Shown here one piece after another: positions 1 through 6,041 of a DNA stretch of 7,944 nt. Below the pieces are notes generated by a model. It searched no databases, was not told where the DNA came from, and was given only the letters and a program-made list of their open reading frames with translations. Origin of the DNA: Pseudomonadota bacterium (GTDB lineage: Bacteria > Pseudomonadota > Alphaproteobacteria > Kiloniellales > J153); NCBI GenBank assembly GCA_022572105.1, contig JACZWN010000163.1, forward strand, positions 1 through 7,944, in the 5' to 3' direction. Made by a program: the position numbers and the translations under genes. The first letter of the stretch is position 1; every line of letters begins with the position of its first letter.

Positions 1-266
1 GGGACAAGCCCGTCAGGGGACTGGGACGGAACCGGCAGGCCCGGCCGACGCCGGTACAGTCGGCTTGGCTGAAACGAGGGCTGGGGCAGCCCGGCGACAA
101 GCTGCCGCTGTTCGACGACCTGGGGCAGCACTACAACCCGCGCACGATCCGAAGCTGCGTCGACCAGGGCTGGGCCGAACCCTGGATCGGCAACCCACTC
201 AAGCCGGACTGGCTGGTCTGCAAGCTCACCGCGGCCGGGCGCCGGGCGGTGACGAACGGCGCGTAA
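1..266 (+). CDS. Unknown protein, C-terminal fragment (5' end outside window)
   Basis: The frame is open from base 3 to a TAA at 264-266, giving 87 visible residues with no start, so the gene begins upstream of the window. The readable part contains a run around LPLFDDLGQHYNPRTIRSC, then GWAEPWIGNPLKPDW and finally KLTAAGRRAV. The ending 'LT-x-x-GR' preceded by a short strand is the pattern often seen in the wing of winged-helix DNA-binding domains, so a small regulator or DNA-binding-like fold is possible, but this is inference from a short stretch. The many tryptophans and the coherent mix of hydrophobic and charged residues argue that this frame is coding, while the overlapping frames give arginine-rich shadow proteins. 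I do not recognise the family by name. Confidence 0.6.
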   Translation, partial: DKPVRGLGRNRQARPTPVQSAWLKRGLGQPGDKLPLFDDLGQHYNPRTIRSCVDQGWAEPWIGNPLKPDWLVCKLTAAGRRAVTNGA

Positions 267-323
267 GACCCGCCGTCCTCGCGCGCCGGAGCCCGTGCCA
301 TGCCCTTAAGGGCGGGCGGACTC

Positions 324-653
324 TTAGGGCAGGCGGAGCGCGCGCCGCTCGAACCCGGCGCGGCCGGCGGCGTGGCGCTGGGGCGCGCTTTCGAAGCGCT
401 CCAGGAAACAGGGCAACGCCAGGGTCCGCTGACCCTGTTCGAGGGTCCTGTCCGCGCTGTGCAGCCGGGAATCGTATCGCACGTGCGCGATTCCGCCCTC
501 GTCCTCGGCGACGCCCAGAATCCGCGCCGTCTCGGTGACCCGCGTCTTGGTCATGCGCGCGAAGGTCGCGCCGGCGCGAAGCTCCCTTCGATCGATCCGC
601 TCCACGCCGCTCGGCGCGTGCCACCACGAAAACCTGCTTGCGAGAGTAGCCAT
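324..653 (-). CDS. Conserved-looking hypothetical protein, 109 aa
   Basis: The ATG at 651-653 is chosen because a perfect GGAGG lies 9 bases upstream (663-667 on the plus strand). The frame stays open to base 974, but the longer version has no such site and an unconvincing N-terminus. The protein has no signal peptide or membrane segment. Residues about 33-87 form the most structured part (ARMTKTRVTETARILGVAED, then GIAHVRYDSRLHS, then QGQRTLALPCFLERF): alternating strands and a short amphipathic end, resembling small cytosolic alphaproteobacterial proteins of unknown function. The last 20 or so residues are arginine- and alanine-rich and look like a poorly conserved tail. It lies alone, divergent from the bactofilin pair and convergent with the fragment at the window start. 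No function can be assigned from sequence. Confidence 0.6.
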   Translation of the reverse strand: MATLASRFSWWHAPSGVERIDRRELRAGATFARMTKTRVTETARILGVAEDEGGIAHVRYDSRLHSADRTLEQGQRTLALPCFLERFESAPQRHAAGRAGFERRALRLP

Positions 654-662
654 AACGAACTG

Positions 663-667
663 CCTCC
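663..667 (-). promoter_or_regulatory. Ribosome binding site of the 109-aa hypothetical
   Basis: The minus strand reads GGAGG, a full match to the core Shine-Dalgarno sequence, 9 bases before the ATG at 651-653. It decides the start of that gene in favour of the 109-residue form over the longer open frame. Confidence 0.65.
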
Positions 668-904
668 GACGGGTCGGGAATCGCCTTGATCCGTTACCCC
701 CTAGGAAAGCCGAGTCTGGTGAAGATTCGGTTGCGGAGCCTGTGTCAAATTTCGGGCGAAACGACGGGATCGGCCTGGAATTGCGCGCCGCGTCGGCGCC
801 CGGGTTCGCCGCGGCGTCGGCAAGGTCTTGATTTTTCCGGCATATGAGGGAAACTCCGGGAACCGACTCCGCCGCTTCACCGAAGGGTGGCGGCGCGGGG
901 AATG

Positions 905-913
905 TGGTATGAT
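905..913 (+). promoter_or_regulatory. Candidate extended -10 promoter for the bactofilins
   Basis: The plus strand reads TGGTATGAT: a TG dinucleotide, one base, then TATGAT, which matches the TATAAT consensus at five of six positions. This is an extended -10 arrangement that can work without a good -35, and no convincing -35 is seen 16-18 bases upstream. Transcription from here would leave a leader of roughly 145 bases before the first bactofilin. Its placement in an otherwise GC-rich stretch supports it, but it is a single motif match. Confidence 0.35.
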
Positions 914-1065
914 ACGATTCTCGAGCCGGGCGAGCCGATGGGACGGGAGCCGCGCCCAAGGGGCGTCTCCCCACGCAAACGTCATGGGACGCCGGTGCAT
1001 CGGGGGTTCACAGGGGAGCCGAGGACGCGTGAGTCGGAAGACACTTCGATCGAGGTCTTGAGACG

Positions 1066-1476
1066 ATGTTCCGAAACACGAATGCGGCCTTGGACATCGG
1101 GGCCGGGCGAAGCGGATCGGACCCCTGGCCCGGCCGCGCCCGCCACACGGTCATTCGGGACGACCTCACGATCATCGGCGATCTCTTGACCGACGGCCAT
1201 ATCGAGGTCGACGGCCGGGTCATCGGAAACGTCAACGGCCGAACCGTGACGGTTGGGGAAAACGGACAGGTGGAAGGGTCCATCCTGGCCCAATCCATCA
1301 CCATCCACGGGACGGTGGCCGGCCCGGTACAGGCGAACCAAGTGAGGCTCGGAAAATCCGCCAGGGTGATCGGCAACATCTTCCACAACGAGTTGACGAT
1401 CGAGCCCGGCGCCTATCACGAGGGGCGCCGGCCGTGGCGGCCGCAGATCGAGCGCAAGCCGATCTTCGGGCAATAA
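1066..1476 (+). CDS. Bactofilin family protein (first of tandem pair)
   Basis: Bactofilins are small cytoskeletal proteins that polymerise without nucleotide into filaments through a beta-helical core, and act as scaffolds for cell-wall enzymes, stalks or polarity factors. This 136-residue protein has the family layout: a short polar N-terminus (1-27), a core of repeated beta-helix rungs at about 28-118 (HTVIRDDLTIIGDLLTDGHI, then VDGRVIGNV, VTVGENGQVEGSI, ITIHGTVAGPV, VRLGKSARVIGNI, LTIEPGAYHEG), and a short basic tail (RRPWRPQIERKPIFGQ). The spaced 'G-x-V-x-G-x-I' repeats are diagnostic. Length is typical. The ATG follows a GAGG at 1052-1055 with 10 bases between. The second bactofilin starts 61 bases after the stop, so co-transcription is likely. 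No adjacent M23 peptidase gene, a frequent bactofilin neighbour, is visible in this window. Confidence 0.92.
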   Translation: MFRNTNAALDIGAGRSGSDPWPGRARHTVIRDDLTIIGDLLTDGHIEVDGRVIGNVNGRTVTVGENGQVEGSILAQSITIHGTVAGPVQANQVRLGKSARVIGNIFHNELTIEPGAYHEGRRPWRPQIERKPIFGQ

Positions 1477-1525
1477 TCGACTTTGGCCGGCAATCAACTT
1501 CGAGCAGCAATCAACGCGGACACTT

Positions 1526-1532
1526 AAGGAGA
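1526..1532 (+). promoter_or_regulatory. Ribosome binding site of second bactofilin
   Basis: AAGGAGA lies 5 bases before the ATG at 1538. It is a near-consensus site and clearly stronger than that of the first bactofilin, so the second protein may be made in larger amounts from a shared transcript. Confidence 0.7.
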
Positions 1533-1537
1533 CAAGA

Positions 1538-2014
1538 ATGTTCACACAGGGAAGCAAGCCGCCGGGCACCGAGGCGCAAACGGACCCGGCCGGCGCCGGC
1601 CGCCGCGGCGGCGAACCGTCGGTCATCAGCGCCGAACTCAAGGTGATCGGCGATCTGCATTGCGCCGGCGACATTCAGATCAAGGGAACGGTCGAGGGCG
1701 ACATCAAGAGCCGCTCGGTCACGGTCGGCGAGGGCGCGCACGTCCAGGGCTCGATCTATGGCGACTCGGTGCACGTCTCGGGCTCGGTCAAGGGCTATAT
1801 CGAGGCGCCCACGGTCACCGTCGCCAAGACGGCGAAAATCCTGGGCGATATCGTCCACGAGAGTCTCGCGGTCGAGGCCGGCGCGTTCATCGAGGGCCAG
1901 TGCCGCCGTCTCGACACCAAGAAGGCGGACGAGAAGCCCGGCGTCTCGGCGCTCAAGACCGGCGCGCCCGGCGAAGCCGGCGCCACGGTCAAGCGCGCCG
2001 CCGGCGGCTCCTAG
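1538..2014 (+). CDS. Bactofilin family protein (second of tandem pair)
   Basis: This 158-residue paralogue has a disordered, glycine- and proline-rich N-terminus (1-27), a beta-helical core at about 28-121 (SVISAELKVIGDL, then IQIKGTVEGDI, VTVGEGAHVQGSI, VHVSGSVKGYI, VTVAKTAKILGDI, LAVEAGAFIEGQC) and a longer hydrophilic tail of about 37 residues rich in lysine, glycine and alanine. Family knowledge says such tails are unstructured and tune filament bundling or partner binding. Core rungs align one to one with the upstream bactofilin, for example VTVGEGAHVQGSI against VTVGENGQVEGSI, so the pair arose by duplication and may co-polymerise. The TAG stop is the first three bases of a TA-bounded palindrome, so the C-terminus may have been altered by an insertion. 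Confidence 0.93.
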   Translation: MFTQGSKPPGTEAQTDPAGAGRRGGEPSVISAELKVIGDLHCAGDIQIKGTVEGDIKSRSVTVGEGAHVQGSIYGDSVHVSGSVKGYIEAPTVTVAKTAKILGDIVHESLAVEAGAFIEGQCRRLDTKKADEKPGVSALKTGAPGEAGATVKRAAGGS

Positions 2015-2066
2015 TGTCCTGCCTCTGAAGTTCTTAAAATGAACTTCAGAGATAAGCGGGCCACTA
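2012..2066. repeat. TA-bounded palindromic element 1 (MITE-like)
   Basis: A 55-base palindrome begins and ends with TA. The outer arms are TAGTGTCCTGC (2012-2022) and the complement of TAGTGGCCCGC (2056-2066), matching at 9 of 11 positions. The inner arms CTCTGAAGTTC (2023-2033) and GAACTTCAGAG (2041-2051) match at 11 of 11. The loop is TTAAAAT, and an ATAA bulge sits on the right side. Terminal inverted repeats bounded by TA fit a very small non-autonomous relic of an IS630/Tc1-mariner type element, which targets TA. The stem could also act as a transcription terminator for the bactofilins. The structure is plain in the sequence; the mobile origin is inference. Confidence 0.6.
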
Positions 2067-2318
2067 ACTATTTGAATCTAGTGTGATTCGGCTGCCGAAA
2101 TTCGGCGCCATCACACTAGGCCTAAGCGGGTTTTCGAAACTCCGCGCGACACGGCCGCGTGGGCGGGCTTCACGAAACCTGCCAGCCTCTTAAGGGCTTG
2201 CAGAGCAGGCGGTCTGCGCGGGCCGTTCCCGTCTGCCGATCCGCTCGGGATTGCGGCGCGCGTCGAATCCCGCCCGCGCCGGCCAACACCAGCGCTCCTT
2301 GGTATAAGATGCGACCGG
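2015..2318. other. Tail-to-tail intergenic region
   Basis: About 300 bases lie between the convergent second bactofilin and SCO genes. The left third holds the two TA-bounded palindromes. The 8-base word TAAGCGGG occurs at 2053-2060 and again at 2123-2130. The remaining 200 bases (2120-2318) show no believable gene: short frames there translate to basic, low-complexity shadows. Both flanking operons need terminators here, and the palindromes are the only strong hairpins seen. Confidence 0.5.
2079..2118. repeat. TA-bounded palindromic element 2
   Basis: A 40-base palindrome lies 12 bases after element 1 and is also bounded by TA. The outer arms TAGTGTGAT and ATCACACTA pair perfectly (9 bp). 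Inside, GGC, then one unpaired T, then GCCGAA on the left pairs with TTCGGC and GCC on the right, leaving an unpaired TC and a one-base centre. It shares the TAGTG ends of element 1 but has a different interior. It may be a second relic of the same kind, or a terminator hairpin; a short T run (2131-2134) follows 12 bases downstream. Confidence 0.55.
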
Positions 2319-2906
2319 TCAGCCGAGATAGCGCCCGATCGCGGCGGCCATGGCCTCGGGAGGCATGACCGGCGGGAACAGGGTCAGGAATTTGCCGTCG
2401 GGACCCATGAGGTAGATGAAGGAGCCGTGGTCGAACAGGTCCACGCCCTGCCAGGATCGCCCGGCCAGATTGGCGCTCACCTTGTAAGCCGCACGCGCGG
2501 CCGCCAACTGCGCCGCCGTCCCGGTCAAACCCACGAGACGCGGGTGGATTTTGGCGACCGCCGGCGCCAGGTTCGCCGGCGTATCGTTCGCGGGGTCGAC
2601 GGAGATCAGCAGCGGCACCACCTGTTCGCTCCGCTCGCCCAGCAGATCGACCGCCTCGACCATGGTGCGCAGGCCAATGGGGCAGATGCCCGGGCAGTTG
2701 GCGTAGCCGAAGAAGACCAGCATGAAGCGACCGCGGAAGTCTTCGTCGCTGACCGCCCGGCCGGTGTGATCCATGAGCGCGAACGGCCCGCCGAGGTCGA
2801 CGGGAAAGGCGGCCGGCCGCGCCGCCGCCGCCGCGCCCGCGCTCCACAGGAGCACTAACGCCCCGGCGAGCGCGGCAAGCTTGCCTTTGGATCGTCCAAG
2901 CCGCAT
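2319..2906 (-). CDS. SCO1/SenC family copper/thiol-redox protein
   Basis: SCO proteins are thioredoxin-fold periplasmic proteins that bind copper and deliver it to, or reduce the cysteines of, the CuA site of cytochrome c oxidase subunit II; some act mainly in redox signalling. This 195-residue protein has a basic N-terminus and a hydrophobic stretch (about 10-28) acting as signal peptide or anchor. The copper-binding CxxxC lies at Cys71-Cys75 (NCPGICP), after the FFGYANCP strand. ISVDPANDTP lies at about 101-110 and the third ligand, His160, in LFDHGSFIYLMGPDG. All key residues are present and length is normal. It is the last gene of a three-gene minus-strand operon, 37 bases after its neighbour. 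Its ribosome site is weak (GGCGGG, about 6 bases from the ATG). No cox genes are visible nearby. Confidence 0.93.
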   Translation of the reverse strand: MRLGRSKGKLAALAGALVLLWSAGAAAAARPAAFPVDLGGPFALMDHTGRAVSDEDFRGRFMLVFFGYANCPGICPIGLRTMVEAVDLLGERSEQVVPLLISVDPANDTPANLAPAVAKIHPRLVGLTGTAAQLAAARAAYKVSANLAGRSWQGVDLFDHGSFIYLMGPDGKFLTLFPPVMPPEAMAAAIGRYLG

Positions 2907-2917
2907 CGCGGACCCGC

Positions 2918-2956
2918 CTACTGCGCCTCCCTACTGGGCCTCCCTACTGGGCCTCG
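2918..2956. repeat. Three tandem 13-bp units at the 3' end of the 181-aa gene
   Basis: CTACTGCGCCTCC, CTACTGGGCCTCC and CTACTGGGCCTCG follow one another without gaps. On the minus strand each unit ends in CAGTAG, repeating the last Gln codon and stop of the upstream gene, and each of the first two carries GGAGG. This looks like slippage duplication of the gene end into the spacer before the SCO gene. Confidence 0.8.
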
Positions 2957-3489
2957 AGAAACTTCCGGTCCGCTTCGAGGCCGAGGCCGAGCTTGCCGTC
3001 GCGCGCGATCAGCGCCTCGACCCGCGGATCGTTCTCGAACCAGCGCTTGACCTTCTTGTCCTTGGGGTCGAGGCCGTTGCGCTTGGCCCACTTGGACGGG
3101 AAGCGGTCGGCGCGGCGCCACTTGCCGTCGGGCGCCGCCTTGACGAACTGCAGCGCGAAGATGGTATAGCCGCGGTTGGTGACCATGAGCCCGTCGGCGA
3201 CGACCCGCTGGGCGCAGAAATCGATCAACTCGTCCACCGCGCCCGAAAAGAACGTCTGATTCTTGAGCGGAAGGACCAGGGTGCCGTCGTCCTTGAGCAA
3301 GCCGAGCTGGCGCGTGCCGGCGCCGCACTGGGCCGGACAGTCGCCGGTCAGCTCGCACAGCAGGTCGACCACCTTGGCCTCGAAGCGGACGATCTCCTCG
3401 CCCGGCAGGCCCCAGCTCTCGGCCGCGCGCGCCGCGCCGGCGCTCAGGAGCGCGGCCGCGACGACCGCCGCTAACGTCAACTGTCTCAT
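2944..3489 (-). CDS. Exported protein with CxxxC motif, unknown family (181 aa)
   Basis: The start is the ATG at 3487-3489, followed by a clear signal peptide (MRQLTLAAVVAAALLSAGAARA, cleavage likely near residue 22), so the protein is periplasmic. A longer in-frame reading through the upstream gene is excluded by this signal peptide and by GGGGAG 8 bases before the ATG. The mature N-terminal part (about 34-75) reads VRFEAKVVDLLCELTGDC then PAQC, giving Cys45 and a CxxxC at Cys51-Cys55, then QLGLLKDDGTLVLPLK. This pattern matches the upstream neighbour, which suggests the two are distant paralogues with a small beta-barrel-like metal- or redox-binding domain. A further Cys92 and a charged C-terminal half follow. 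The start lies 5 bases after the neighbour's stop, so translational coupling is likely. No named function; copper handling is inferred from context. Confidence 0.8.
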   Translation of the reverse strand: MRQLTLAAVVAAALLSAGAARAAESWGLPGEEIVRFEAKVVDLLCELTGDCPAQCGAGTRQLGLLKDDGTLVLPLKNQTFFSGAVDELIDFCAQRVVADGLMVTNRGYTIFALQFVKAAPDGKWRRADRFPSKWAKRNGLDPKDKKVKRWFENDPRVEALIARDGKLGLGLEADRKFLEAQ

Positions 3490-3494
3490 GGCCG

Positions 3495-3947
3495 TCACTC
3501 CCCGAACGGCTGGATGCCGTAGTCGTCGTGGGTCAGCTTGACGATGCCCTGATCGTCCACGACGCGGTCGATCAGCAGGTAGTTGATGCCGTCGCGCGCG
3601 TAGAGATCGCCCTCGACGGTGACCCGGCGGCTCTGGATCTCGAGCACCTTGGGGTTGGCGTTGCTGGTCGAATCGCCCTCGATCTTGAGCACCGTGTAGA
3701 CCGTGCCGTCGTCGGCCAGGATGCCGACCGGGATGCCGCCGGCCGCGCACCACAGCGCGCACTGGTGATGGGCGGTCCCCTCCGGATACATGATCTCGGT
3801 CAGATAGCACCAGGAGTCGATCACCTCGCCGGTGACCTTGACCCGCTGCCCCGCGGCCGCTTGCGCCGGCGCCCCGGCCCCCAGTGCCCCGGCCCCCAGC
3901 GCAACGCCGACGAGGCCGGCCAACAGAACCCTCCGAATTCCTGTCAT
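3495..3947 (-). CDS. Exported Cys/His protein, first gene of SCO operon (150 aa)
   Basis: The ATG at 3945-3947 has AGAGG 5 bases upstream. Residues 1-31 form a signal peptide with an alanine/glycine-rich core ending APAQAA, so the mature protein is periplasmic, about 119 residues. The metal- or thiol-type motif is at 45-67: SWCYLTE (Cys47), a short spacer, then HHQCALWC with His60, His61 and a CxxxC at Cys63-Cys67. Next comes GIPVGILADDGTVYTVLKI, and a beta-rich second half (VTVEGDLYARDGINYLLIDR). The arrangement 'V-x-D-x-x-C ... C-x3-C ... G-x-L-x-D-D-G-T' recurs in the next gene. Being first in an operon with a SCO protein, it is plausibly a copper or heme-copper assembly factor or thiol partner. 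I do not know a family name for it. Confidence 0.82.
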   Translation of the reverse strand: MTGIRRVLLAGLVGVALGAGALGAGAPAQAAAGQRVKVTGEVIDSWCYLTEIMYPEGTAHHQCALWCAAGGIPVGILADDGTVYTVLKIEGDSTSNANPKVLEIQSRRVTVEGDLYARDGINYLLIDRVVDDQGIVKLTHDDYGIQPFGE

Positions 3948-4117
3948 TCGTTCCTCTCGTATTTATTTGCCGCCCGAAGTCAATATCAACGACCTTTGGT
4001 ATATCTCCACGCGGCATGGTTCTATTTCCCAGACAACCCAATCTAGCAATAAAAAGCCGGGCCGAGTCCTCACGAAGCGCGCCGTGCCGTTCACATTCCT
4101 GTCAGGTTCTTGCACCC

Positions 4118-4146
4118 TTGACGCGCGCGCCCGGGCGCGCCAAAAC
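4118..4146 (+). promoter_or_regulatory. Candidate promoter with palindromic spacer before CoA-transferase
   Basis: TTGACG (4118-4123) matches the -35 consensus at five of six positions. After exactly 17 bases comes CAAAAC (4141-4146), a poor -10 with three matches. The spacer contains a perfect 16-bp palindrome, GCGCGCCCGGGCGCGC (4125-4140), a possible operator. Transcription from here would give a leader of about 40 bases. The weak -10 keeps confidence low. Confidence 0.3.
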
Positions 4147-4191
4147 CCGGGGCTTCGAATTCGTCACGAAAATTTTCCAGGATTCTCCGCC

Positions 4192-5409
4192 ATGACCGGA
4201 CCTCTTCACGGCCTGCGGGTCTTCGATCTCACGCGCATCCTGGCTGGGCCGACCTGCACCCAACTGCTCGGCGACATGGGGGCCGAGGTGGTCAAGATCG
4301 AGCGCCCGGGCCAGGGCGACGACACGCGCAAGTGGGGCCCGCCCTTCGTCAAGGACGAATCCGGCGCCGAGACCACGGCGAGCGCCTATTACCTGGCGTC
4401 CAACCGCAACAAGCGCTCGCTCACCCTCGACATCTCCAAGCCCGGCGGCCAGGCGCTCGCCAGGCGCCTGATCGCGAAGTGCGACATCCTGGTCGAGAAC
4501 TTCAAGGTCGGTACCCTGGCCCGCTACGGCCTGGCCTACGACGACCTCGAGGCCGAGTTCCCGGAGCTCGTCTATTGCTCGATCACCGGCTTCGGCCAGA
4601 CCGGGCCCTACGCGCCGCGCGCCGGCTACGACTACCTGGCCCAGGGCATGGGCGGCATCATGAGCCTAACCGGCGAGCCCGACGGCCGGCCCATCAAGGT
4701 CGGCATGGGCATCGCCGACATCATGTGCGGCATGTACGCGACCGCCGCGGTCCTGGCCGCGCTGCGCCACCGCGACCAGGGCGGCGGCGGGCAGCACATC
4801 GACCTCGGGCTGCTCGACACCCAGGTCGCCTGGCTGACCTACGAGGGCGTCAACTACCTGACCTCGGGCCGGCCGCCCAAGCGGCTCGGCAACCAGCATC
4901 CCAACGTGGTGCCCTACAACGTCCTGCCCTGCGCCGACGGGGATTTCATATTGGCGGTCGGCAACGACGCCCAGTTCGCCCGCTTCTGCGCCTTCGCCGG
5001 CGCCCCCGAGCTGGCCGAGGACGCGCGCTTCAAGACCAACGCCGATCGGGTGCGCAACCGCGACGCGCTCTACGCCATCCTGCCGGCCTTGACGGTCGAG
5101 AAGCCGCAAGCGGCGTGGCTCGACGGCCTGACCGCCCTCGGCGTGCCCTGCGGGCCGGTCAACACCCTCGACAAGGTATTCGCCGACCCGCAGGTGCGGC
5201 ACCGGGGCATGCACATCACCGTGCCCTACGCCGAGGCCGCGGGCGGCAAGATCGAGCTGATCGGCAACCCGATCAAGTACTCCAAGACCCCGGTCGCCTA
5301 CGACCGCCCCCCGCCGAAGATGGGCGAGCATACGGAGCAGGTGCTCGAGGAGCTGCTGGGCCTCAGCCCGGCCGAGATCGCGGCCTTGCGCGACGCGGGC
5401 GCGATCTGA
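4192..5409 (+). CDS. Class III (CaiB/BaiF family) CoA-transferase
   Basis: Class III CoA-transferases move CoA between an acyl-CoA and a free carboxylic acid in the cytosol, through an aspartyl-CoA thioester; members include formyl-CoA:oxalate and carnitine CoA-transferases. This complete 405-residue protein has normal length. The N-terminal signature is LHGLRVFDLTRILAGPTCTQ followed by LGDMGAEVVKIERPG, then NRNKRSLTLDI (71-81), SITGFGQTGPY (130-140) and YDYLAQGMGGIMSLTG. The catalytic aspartate is Asp176 in GMGIADIMCGMYA. A C-terminal GNPIKYSKTP segment and a final LGLSPAEIAAL helix complete the fold. The ATG at 4192 follows AGGA with 9 bases between; the open frame extends much further upstream, but into non-coding DNA and antisense to another gene. 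The substrate cannot be told from sequence, and no partner enzyme lies beside it. It is divergent from the SCO operon. Confidence 0.95.
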   Translation: MTGPLHGLRVFDLTRILAGPTCTQLLGDMGAEVVKIERPGQGDDTRKWGPPFVKDESGAETTASAYYLASNRNKRSLTLDISKPGGQALARRLIAKCDILVENFKVGTLARYGLAYDDLEAEFPELVYCSITGFGQTGPYAPRAGYDYLAQGMGGIMSLTGEPDGRPIKVGMGIADIMCGMYATAAVLAALRHRDQGGGGQHIDLGLLDTQVAWLTYEGVNYLTSGRPPKRLGNQHPNVVPYNVLPCADGDFILAVGNDAQFARFCAFAGAPELAEDARFKTNADRVRNRDALYAILPALTVEKPQAAWLDGLTALGVPCGPVNTLDKVFADPQVRHRGMHITVPYAEAAGGKIELIGNPIKYSKTPVAYDRPPPKMGEHTEQVLEELLGLSPAEIAALRDAGAI

Positions 5410-5437
5410 GAAGGCGCCCCACCCCAGCCCCGCTCGC

Positions 5438-5983
5438 CTAGGGCCGGCGGGCCGGCGGCGCCACGGGACCCCCGCCACCGCCTTGGCGATGCACGCGCTC
5501 GGACAGCATCTGCGGTTCGACGTTGACCACGTTGGGGATCCGCTCCAGCCGCCCGATCCCTTCGAGCGCATCGGCGACCCGCCGCGACGACGCCGCCAAC
5601 CAGGCCGCGTTTGGCGCCTGCGGCACGCGCTTGACGACGATGTAGTCGGCCCGGGCGATCTCCTCCTTCCGGGCGGCGACGTTGACACCGTCCTCGAAAC
5701 GGATGAATACGAGACCGGATGGCGCCGACAGCGGCCCCGCTGGGTGCAAGGCATAGGCGGGCGCGATCTCCGACATCTCTGCCGCACGGGCCATTTCTGC
5801 GGCATCGCCACGGCAAATCGCGATCTCGCCCTCCGATCCGGAAAGCGCCATCACAGTTGTAATGCCGCTTGGAAAACGCCCGTACACCGTGCAATAATGT
5901 GGCACGCGGACGTATCTCAGCTCCGGATGTTCGGTGCTGGCTTTTATCTCGGTCGGATAGGCAGAAAAGGAATTCGCCATCAT
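5438..5983 (-). CDS. Free-standing subtilase-propeptide-like protein (181 aa), putative protease inhibitor or regulator
   Basis: The 181-residue protein has no signal peptide. Residues about 90-165 resemble the propeptide of fervidolysin-type subtilases and the matching region (about 107-182) of the divergent protease: LVFIRFEDGV against LFVKLRDDV, then NAAWLAASSRRVADALEGI against KSFFFRTPEGSGRAVFDIAL, then IPNVVNVEPQMLSERV against MEEVEFAHPEVVRERSY. Propeptides of S8 proteases fold the enzyme and inhibit it tightly, so a separate copy could act in trans. Residues about 20-88 also loosely track the protease N-terminus. The tail is glycine/proline-rich (GGGGGPVAPPARRP). The start is uncertain: the 5' end reads TTG TTG ATG ATG without a clear ribosome site, and I take the first ATG. 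The frame opposite is also open, but this strand reads as a sensible protein. Function is inferred. Confidence 0.7.
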   Translation of the reverse strand: MMANSFSAYPTEIKASTEHPELRYVRVPHYCTVYGRFPSGITTVMALSGSEGEIAICRGDAAEMARAAEMSEIAPAYALHPAGPLSAPSGLVFIRFEDGVNVAARKEEIARADYIVVKRVPQAPNAAWLAASSRRVADALEGIGRLERIPNVVNVEPQMLSERVHRQGGGGGPVAPPARRP

Positions 5984-6041
5984 CAACAATATCGGGGCTT
6001 TTGCCGCTCAAGAAAAGAGTTTCGATCGGACCGACAGACAC

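Larger units (their letters stand above)
654..1065. other. Intergenic region between divergent genes
   Basis: About 410 bases lie between the minus-strand hypothetical and the first bactofilin. The open frames crossing it translate to arginine- and proline-rich shadows on both strands and show no start with a ribosome binding site. It should hold the promoters for both flanking genes; the only recognisable candidate is an extended -10 at 905-913. No convincing hairpin or repeat was found by eye. Confidence 0.5.

Noticed and set aside
302..313. Palindrome GCCCTTAAGGGC after the first gene fragment
   Set aside because: It has no loop and no following T run, so it is not a credible terminator; short palindromes of this sort are expected by chance.
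2301..2309. Plus-strand TGGTATAAG, resembling an extended -10
   Set aside because: It points into the SCO gene antisense, with no -35 and no plus-strand gene downstream to serve.
3955..3983. Minus-strand TTGACT with a TACGAG-like -10 before the Cys/His operon
   Set aside because: The -10 matches only half the consensus and it would place transcription start on top of the ribosome site.
3490..4041. Upstream extension of the 181-aa gene frame through its neighbour
   Set aside because: The extension overlaps the 150-aa gene in another frame; the signal peptide beginning at 3489 and the GGGGAG just upstream show the real start.
3832..4191. Upstream extension of the CoA-transferase frame
   Set aside because: It runs antisense to the exported Cys/His gene and through the divergent promoter region; family length and the N-terminal LHGLRVFDLTRILAGP motif fit the start at 4192.
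4666..5811. Long minus-strand open frame (381 codons) opposite the CoA-transferase
   Set aside because: It is antisense to a gene with full family motifs; the translation is arginine- and glycine-rich without recognisable structure, as expected of a shadow frame in GC-rich DNA.
5869..5898. Possible plus-strand promoter TTGGAA, 18 bases, AATAAT, for the protease
   Set aside because: The -10 is good but the -35 is poor, it lies about 150 bases upstream and inside the divergent gene; a chance AT-rich spot is equally likely without transcript data.
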